A stretch of 45,068 nt of DNA, taken from positions 1 to 45,068 of the forward strand of contig NZ_JPVO01000034.1 of assembly GCF_000772955.1 (NCBI RefSeq). The letters are read 5' to 3'. The DNA comes from Ureibacillus sinduriensis BLB-1 = JCM 15800 (lineage in GTDB: Bacteria; Bacillota; Bacilli; Bacillales_A; Planococcaceae). The notes beneath the pieces are model-generated. The model made no database searches. It was given only the letters and a program-made list of their open reading frames with translations, and was not told where the DNA came from. Made by a program: the position numbers and the translations under genes. Numbering within the stretch: the stretch's first letter is position 1; every line of letters starts with the position of its first letter. This document shows, piece by piece, positions 41,437 to 45,068 of this stretch.

Positions 41437-41950
41437 CGTGGGTGGAAAAAATAAAATTGACATGAAGTTGCTGAAGCAAACATTTGAGCAAGTTGGGATG
41501 ATTGATGTTGTGACATACATCAATACAGGAAATATTATATTTTCTTACAATAACCTTTCAAAAGCTGAAATATCAAGTATTCTGGAGGAAGCGATATATA
41601 ATGACTTTGGACTACAAATTAAAGTAGTAATTCGTAACCTCGATGATGTTAGAAGAATCATTAATGCTATACCTGACACATGGAAAAACGACAAAGAAAT
41701 GACAAGTGATGTTATGTTTTTATGGGATGAAATTGATGATGAATCTGTACTTGAGAATCTGGTCATTAAACCAAATATTGACACGGTGAAATATGTCCCA
41801 GGCGCGATTCTATGGTCGATTGACAAGAAAAATGGTACCAAAAGTGGAAAGGCAAAGATTATCGGATCAAAGATCTACAAACAAGTTACTGTAAGAAATG
41901 TGAACACCGCTCGTAAGATTTATGAACTGATGAAAGCTCAAAACAGTTAG
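41405..41950 (+). CDS. DUF1697-domain protein
   Basis: The 181-residue protein opens with YIALLRGINVGGKNKIDMKLLK, the signature of the DUF1697 family, followed by VTYINTGNIIFS near 38-49. The C-terminal part contains SGKAKIIGSKIYKQVTVRNVNTARKIYEL. Function is not established; members are soluble and widespread in Firmicutes and Actinobacteria. The ATG has RBS GAAAGGAG, which lies inside the truncated HAD frame. Full length for the family. Confidence 0.85.
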   Translation: MVYIALLRGINVGGKNKIDMKLLKQTFEQVGMIDVVTYINTGNIIFSYNNLSKAEISSILEEAIYNDFGLQIKVVIRNLDDVRRIINAIPDTWKNDKEMTSDVMFLWDEIDDESVLENLVIKPNIDTVKYVPGAILWSIDKKNGTKSGKAKIIGSKIYKQVTVRNVNTARKIYELMKAQNS

Positions 41951-42067
41951 TTGTTCCAATGATATATCCTCAAAACTAGTCTTCTTGATAAAATTTGTTG
42001 GGTTATGTGTTTTAGTTGGCTGATTGATTGAGGATAGGCTATTTCCAATATCTTTGTGGAGGTTATT

Positions 42068-42294
42068 ATGAAATAGTTGAAGTAGCATATAAGCTATTCA
42101 TTGATGGCATTGAAATTGAGGGTCATATTGACCGAAGTCAATTTTGTTCAAAGTGTAACTATAATTTAGCTTATTATGATGATTTTGATGCTTATTTTTG
42201 TCCAAACTGTAATTGTTGGACTGAAACAAAATGCAGTGACCCTAGCTGCAAGTATTGCCCAACTAGACCACAAAATCCACTACCTAACAATTAG
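42068..42294 (+). pseudogene. Zinc-ribbon protein with probable frameshift at its start
   Basis: A cysteine-rich frame encodes VEVAYKLFIDGIEIEG and then FCSKCN, FCPNCNCW and SDPSCKYCPTRP. Nine cysteines arranged as CxxC pairs imply zinc ribbons. The best start is ATG 42068 after GGAGG, but it reads ATG AAA TAG. One additional A would give ATG AAA ATA GTT and join the conserved frame. The open frame upstream of this (from TTG 42028) has no ribosome site. The gene is therefore probably frameshifted by one base, by mutation or sequencing error, or initiates unusually. Confidence 0.55.
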
Positions 42295-42456
42295 CGTAAC
42301 TAAATTATTGAGGGTGTTAGACAATTCAGACAGCGTACATAAGAACTTCAACAATAGCACAATTCATGAGTAGAATGATGAATTTTTCAGCACTAAGCCT
42401 AGATGGACTGTAATATCACTTTTATTTGAAAAAATTACATAGAAAGGGGAATTTTT

Positions 42457-42732
42457 TTGGAGAGTACTATCTTGATGTATATAATGCTTTTTCTGAGTCA
42501 ATTATTCACTGCTAGTTTAGTATTGGCTATCATTACTTCTGTCATTGTGAAGAACAGAAAGAAGGGAATTTTGTTTCTAACAATCTACCTATTCCTAATT
42601 TTATACTCGCTAACTACCGGATTTAAATTTTCAACAATAATGGGAAGTGGTATGTTGATTATATACATTAGCTTAGGTATATTAACATACTTTATTATTA
42701 AAAATAAACTTTCAAAAGGAACCGCCATTTAG
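42457..42732 (+). CDS. Small membrane protein
   Basis: Not recognised. TTG start after AAAGGGGA; 91 residues with three predicted helices (about 7-29, 36-52 and 60-80). A short basic loop KNRKKG follows the first. Nothing further can be said. Confidence 0.55.
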   Translation: MESTILMYIMLFLSQLFTASLVLAIITSVIVKNRKKGILFLTIYLFLILYSLTTGFKFSTIMGSGMLIIYISLGILTYFIIKNKLSKGTAI

Positions 42733-43022
42733 AATATCAACTATTGGTCCTTGAATTGAATAACGCCCTAGGTATTCTAATAAATAACTTAATTTATATT
42801 GCGCTTTCCTTGAGTAAGGAACGTGCTTTTTTTCATTATCGGTCCATTTTAATGCATAGCACTTATTATGGTTTATTAAGTACAATTCGGAATTCACTAT
42901 TTAATATTTCGCAATCGGCTGCACTTTATTAATCGGGCAATATAATTCAGCATCATCTCTAATAAGTCAATATATTAAAATATCGTTTTAGTGAGATGAT
43001 AAAGATAGAAATAATAAGCAAT
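42733..43022. other. Convergent intergenic region
   Basis: No gene is supported in about 290 bases between the small membrane protein and the LysE terminator. The plus-strand terminator at 42801 lies within it. Confidence 0.45.
42801..42832 (+). terminator. Palindromic terminator
   Basis: GCGCTTTCCTT pairs with AAGGAACGTGC (one mismatch, one wobble), followed by seven T. It shares the CCTTGA-TAAGG core of the dispersed palindrome family. Confidence 0.75.
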
Positions 43023-43055
43023 AAAAAAAGCTGCAATGCATAACAGCACTACAGC
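43023..43055 (-). terminator. Terminator of the LysE-family gene
   Basis: On the minus strand GCTGTAGTGC pairs with GCATTGCAGC (two wobbles) around TGTTAT, followed by seven T. It lies 20 bases beyond the gene's stop. Confidence 0.8.
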
Positions 43056-43074
43056 ACCAAACTTACAAAGGAAT

Positions 43075-43692
43075 TTATACACTATTTGCTTTTGTGAATA
43101 AAAGTTTAATGCCAAATCCTATTAAGACGACACCTGTTGCTTTTTCCATCCAATTTTGAACAATCGGAGATAGCAACCATTCACGGATATAGTGGAGACA
43201 TATTACATATACAACAAACCAAATGATGGATAATAAGGCATAGGTACATCCCATCAACAAGAACTGTCCCATCACATTCTCAGAATCCGTTACAAACTGT
43301 GGTAGGAATGTTAAAAAGAAAATGATTACTTTTGGGTTGAGAATATTTGAAAGCAAACCTTCTTGAAAAGCTGATTTATTTCGTACTTCATTTAATGGAT
43401 CTTTATTTTGATTGTCATCCTTTTTTTGTAAAATCGCTTTAATGCCTAAGAAAATTAAATAAATAGCTCCAAGTAATTTCAGGATATTAAATGTTAAAGA
43501 AGATTGTAATAAAAGGGCAGATAAACCTAATGTGGCTGCAACCGTATGAAATAAGGAGCCTACAGTAATTCCGAATGCCATTTGAAATCCTGCTGATTTA
43601 CCGTCTGCAATAGTACGTTTAGTAATTAGTGCGGTATCAATTCCAGGACTCATAACAACAAACAGCGTCATTATAATAAAAGAAAAAATCAC
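43075..43692 (-). CDS. LysE/RhtB-family amino-acid exporter
   Basis: Inner-membrane exporter of amino acids or related metabolites, 205 residues with about six hydrophobic helices. The family motif SPGIDTALITKRTIADGKSAGFQMAFGITVG lies near residues 15-45, and LSNILNPKVIIFFLTFLPQF near 111-130. GTG 43692 is chosen because GAGGTG lies six bases upstream; the GTG three codons earlier overlaps this site. The gene is divergent from an XRE-cupin regulator, a common arrangement for substrate-responsive export. Confidence 0.85.
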   Translation of the reverse strand: MIFSFIIMTLFVVMSPGIDTALITKRTIADGKSAGFQMAFGITVGSLFHTVAATLGLSALLLQSSLTFNILKLLGAIYLIFLGIKAILQKKDDNQNKDPLNEVRNKSAFQEGLLSNILNPKVIIFFLTFLPQFVTDSENVMGQFLLMGCTYALLSIIWFVVYVICLHYIREWLLSPIVQNWMEKATGVVLIGFGIKLLFTKANSV

Positions 43693-43728
43693 CTTTAACA
43701 CCTCACAGTAGTTAAACTATATTGAATA

Positions 43729-43747
43729 TGTTAAATTAAAATTAACA
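43729..43747. promoter_or_regulatory. Inverted repeat in the LysE/XRE divergent region
   Basis: TGTTAA-N7-TTAACA is a perfect inverted repeat midway between the divergent genes. A related GTGTTCAAC...TTTAACA sequence lies about 25 bases further on. These are candidate operators of the XRE-cupin regulator. Confidence 0.5.
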
Positions 43748-43819
43748 CATTTATACAGAGTGTTCAACTGAATTTAACAAATTTATTTAGATTTAAACCT
43801 AATAAATACGAGGTGCGAT

Positions 43820-44365
43820 ATGAAAGAAACATTAATCGGTAAAAAAATTGAAGACATAAGGAAAAATAGAGGCTTTTCTTTAAGAGAGCTTGCCAGTAAA
43901 GCTGAAATAACACCTTCAATGTTAAGCCAAATTGAAAAAAATAATGCTAATCCATCCATCCAAACATTAAAGTCACTGGCAAAAGTTTTGGACGTACCAG
44001 TATTTACATTCTTAATGGATGAAATTGATACAAAAGAATTGATTGTAAGAAAAGAAAATCGTACGTCGATGACTATTGACGGCCTTCATTATGAGCTAAT
44101 ATCACCTGATTTTACTAGTCAAATCGCTACTGCAATTATGCGATTAACTCCTGGATGTTCTTCTTCGGATGAACTTCTTTCACATAAAGGAGAAGAAGTA
44201 GCTTTCGTATTGGAAGGATCGATTCATTTAAATTTAATGGGTGATGAATATGAGCTAAATACTGGTGACAGTGTCAAAATACCATCCTATACGAAACATA
44301 AATGGATTAATAAAAATGATTATGAAGCAAGTATTCTATTTTCAGTGACGCCACCATCATTTTGA
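43820..44365 (+). CDS. XRE-cupin transcriptional regulator
   Basis: Regulator of 181 residues: an XRE helix-turn-helix (about 8-62; FSLRELASKAEITPSMLSQIEKNNANPSIQTLKSL) fused to a C-terminal cupin domain (about 105-178; HKGEEVAFVLEGSIHL, GDSVKIPSYTKHKW). This is the PuuR/SutR-like design in which the cupin binds a small-molecule effector. It probably controls the divergent LysE-type exporter and itself through the TGTTAA repeats between them. ATG is preceded by ACGAGGTG. Confidence 0.85.
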   Translation: MKETLIGKKIEDIRKNRGFSLRELASKAEITPSMLSQIEKNNANPSIQTLKSLAKVLDVPVFTFLMDEIDTKELIVRKENRTSMTIDGLHYELISPDFTSQIATAIMRLTPGCSSSDELLSHKGEEVAFVLEGSIHLNLMGDEYELNTGDSVKIPSYTKHKWINKNDYEASILFSVTPPSF

Positions 44366-44437
44366 TTAGAAAGTAAAAACAAACAAAGAAAAAAATCGGC
44401 GCGAAGTTCAAAAATTGCCAAGCAAGAGAGGTACAAA

Positions 44438-44890
44438 GTGAAAGCATTTCTTAAATTTAGTTACGGATTTATTATCGTTTTGGTATTAACGGGATGTATT
44501 GGTGAAAATTATGATTTTTCGCCTCCCACAGTTACACTTTCCAGTAAAAGCAACATGAAATCAGTAGAATTAGTTGAAGCAAATATTAATTGGCGTGGAG
44601 AAGGAAATAACCCCATAGATAAAGAAACAAAAAATATCTTAACTTTGGCACATCAGCAACAACCAATCTATTTCTTTGCAGGGGAAAAGGTTGATATGCT
44701 TTTTGAACACGCCGATTTCAAGACCGAACAGTTTAGTGTTTCGCTTTGGCAAAATGATAAAAAGTTGGATTTAGAGGTCACTGATCTTTCTTTCTATTTA
44801 CCAAAAGAAAAAGGTGATTATGCCATTGAGGCGATTCTTCAAACTGATAGAGGGGATGCCCAATATGTTGGCAATGTTGTTATTAAGTAA
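44438..44890 (+). CDS. Lipoprotein of unknown function
   Basis: Secreted lipid-anchored protein of 150 residues. GTG start after GAGAGG; signal peptide MKAFLKFSYGFIIVLVLTGC with lipobox LTGC, cysteine at residue 20. The mature part is beta-rich (VTLSSKSNMKSVELVEANINW, FAGEKVDMLFEHADF), suggesting an Ig-like or similar sandwich fold. It follows the XRE-cupin gene by 72 bases, so co-transcription is possible. No enzymatic motif. Confidence 0.75.
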   Translation: MKAFLKFSYGFIIVLVLTGCIGENYDFSPPTVTLSSKSNMKSVELVEANINWRGEGNNPIDKETKNILTLAHQQQPIYFFAGEKVDMLFEHADFKTEQFSVSLWQNDKKLDLEVTDLSFYLPKEKGDYAIEAILQTDRGDAQYVGNVVIK

Positions 44891-44944
44891 TTCGATGAAG
44901 TAGTAGTAACGAAGTATTTAGTTAAAATACCTTTTCCAAAATCT

Positions 44945-45068
44945 TGCACTTTCCTTGAACTGCATTGTGCCCTAGAGAAATCCGAAAAGACAATTTTTGC
45001 TGAAATAAAGGGGAATTGTCCAATAGAGCAGTCCAAAAAGACAATTCTTGTTGAACTGGGAGAAAGTT
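44945..45068. repeat. Tandem palindromic repeats at right edge
   Basis: TCCGAAAAGACAATTTTTGC (44981) is repeated as TCCAAAAAGACAATTCTTGT (45032), 51 bases later. Each unit is an imperfect palindrome, with GACAATT facing AATTGTC. A diverged unit, GCACTTTCCTTGAACTGCATTGTGCC, precedes them from 44948. The array continues beyond the window, so its full size is unknown. Arms resemble the palindromes at 19972 and 38436. Confidence 0.6.

Noticed and set aside
1..45068. CRISPR arrays, tRNA or rRNA genes, phage modules
   Set aside because: No regularly spaced repeats with unique spacers, cloverleaf-like sequences, rRNA segments or phage structural genes were seen on either strand.

Overview
The window reads as chromosome of a low-GC, spore-forming Bacillota, most likely Bacillales (Bacillaceae or Planococcaceae, Lysinibacillus/Solibacillus-like). 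Grounds: strong GGAGG-type ribosome sites, many TTG and GTG starts, ECF sigma factors with Bacillus-like promoters, a CcpA-type cre site, a Bacillus yrk-like sulfur operon and a minus-strand sspO spore-protein gene behind a sigma-G-like promoter. No rRNA, tRNA, CRISPR array or complete insertion sequence was seen; a possible IS3-family end lies at the left edge.

Positions 695-16394 form a large sugar-acid catabolic locus on the + strand. The first module (695-5072) is D-galactonate-like: short 6-phosphogluconate dehydrogenase, PfkB-type 2-keto-3-deoxy sugar-acid kinase, KDPG-type aldolase, a DgoD-type dehydratase with the full catalytic set, and ribose-5-phosphate isomerase A. A sigma-A promoter with an overlapping cre site then opens the second module (5247-16394): a three-part TRAP transporter, an IlvD/Edd-type dehydratase (xylonate dehydratase-like), an IclR regulator, an FAH-family dehydratase, a 2-oxoglutarate-semialdehyde dehydrogenase, a DHDPS-family lyase, an uncharacterised TIM-barrel-like protein and a 2-hydroxyacid dehydrogenase. 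Together these could take a pentonate to 2-oxoglutarate (Weimberg type) or to pyruvate plus an aldehyde (Dahms type). A secreted multidomain GH10 xylanase of different base composition follows (17166-19829).

Positions 20142-27420 hold an ECF sigma factor with an LCP-domain partner, small membrane proteins, an M1-type membrane metallopeptidase, and a translationally coupled pair: an RRNPP-like HTH-TPR regulator and an MFS exporter. A micro-ORF lies divergently upstream of the regulator. Then come sspO, a membrane protein, a frameshifted DinB/YfiT gene and a cupin.

Positions 30749-35285 are a persulfide/sulfane-sulfur operon: cstR, two rhodaneses, TusA-rhodanese, a DsrE-like gene with an in-frame stop, rhodanese-MBL persulfide dioxygenase, TusA and TauE. 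Four similar inverted repeats precede its segments and are probable CstR operators.

The rest (35688-45068) is accessory: a serine beta-lactamase-like hydrolase, a second paralogous ECF sigma/membrane-partner pair with its own ECF-like promoter, small membrane proteins, MepB, an unknown protein, a truncated HAD gene, DUF1697, a zinc-ribbon protein with a probable start frameshift, a divergent LysE exporter/XRE-cupin regulator pair, a lipoprotein, and tandem palindromic repeats at the right edge. Related palindromes, several acting as terminators, recur through the window.
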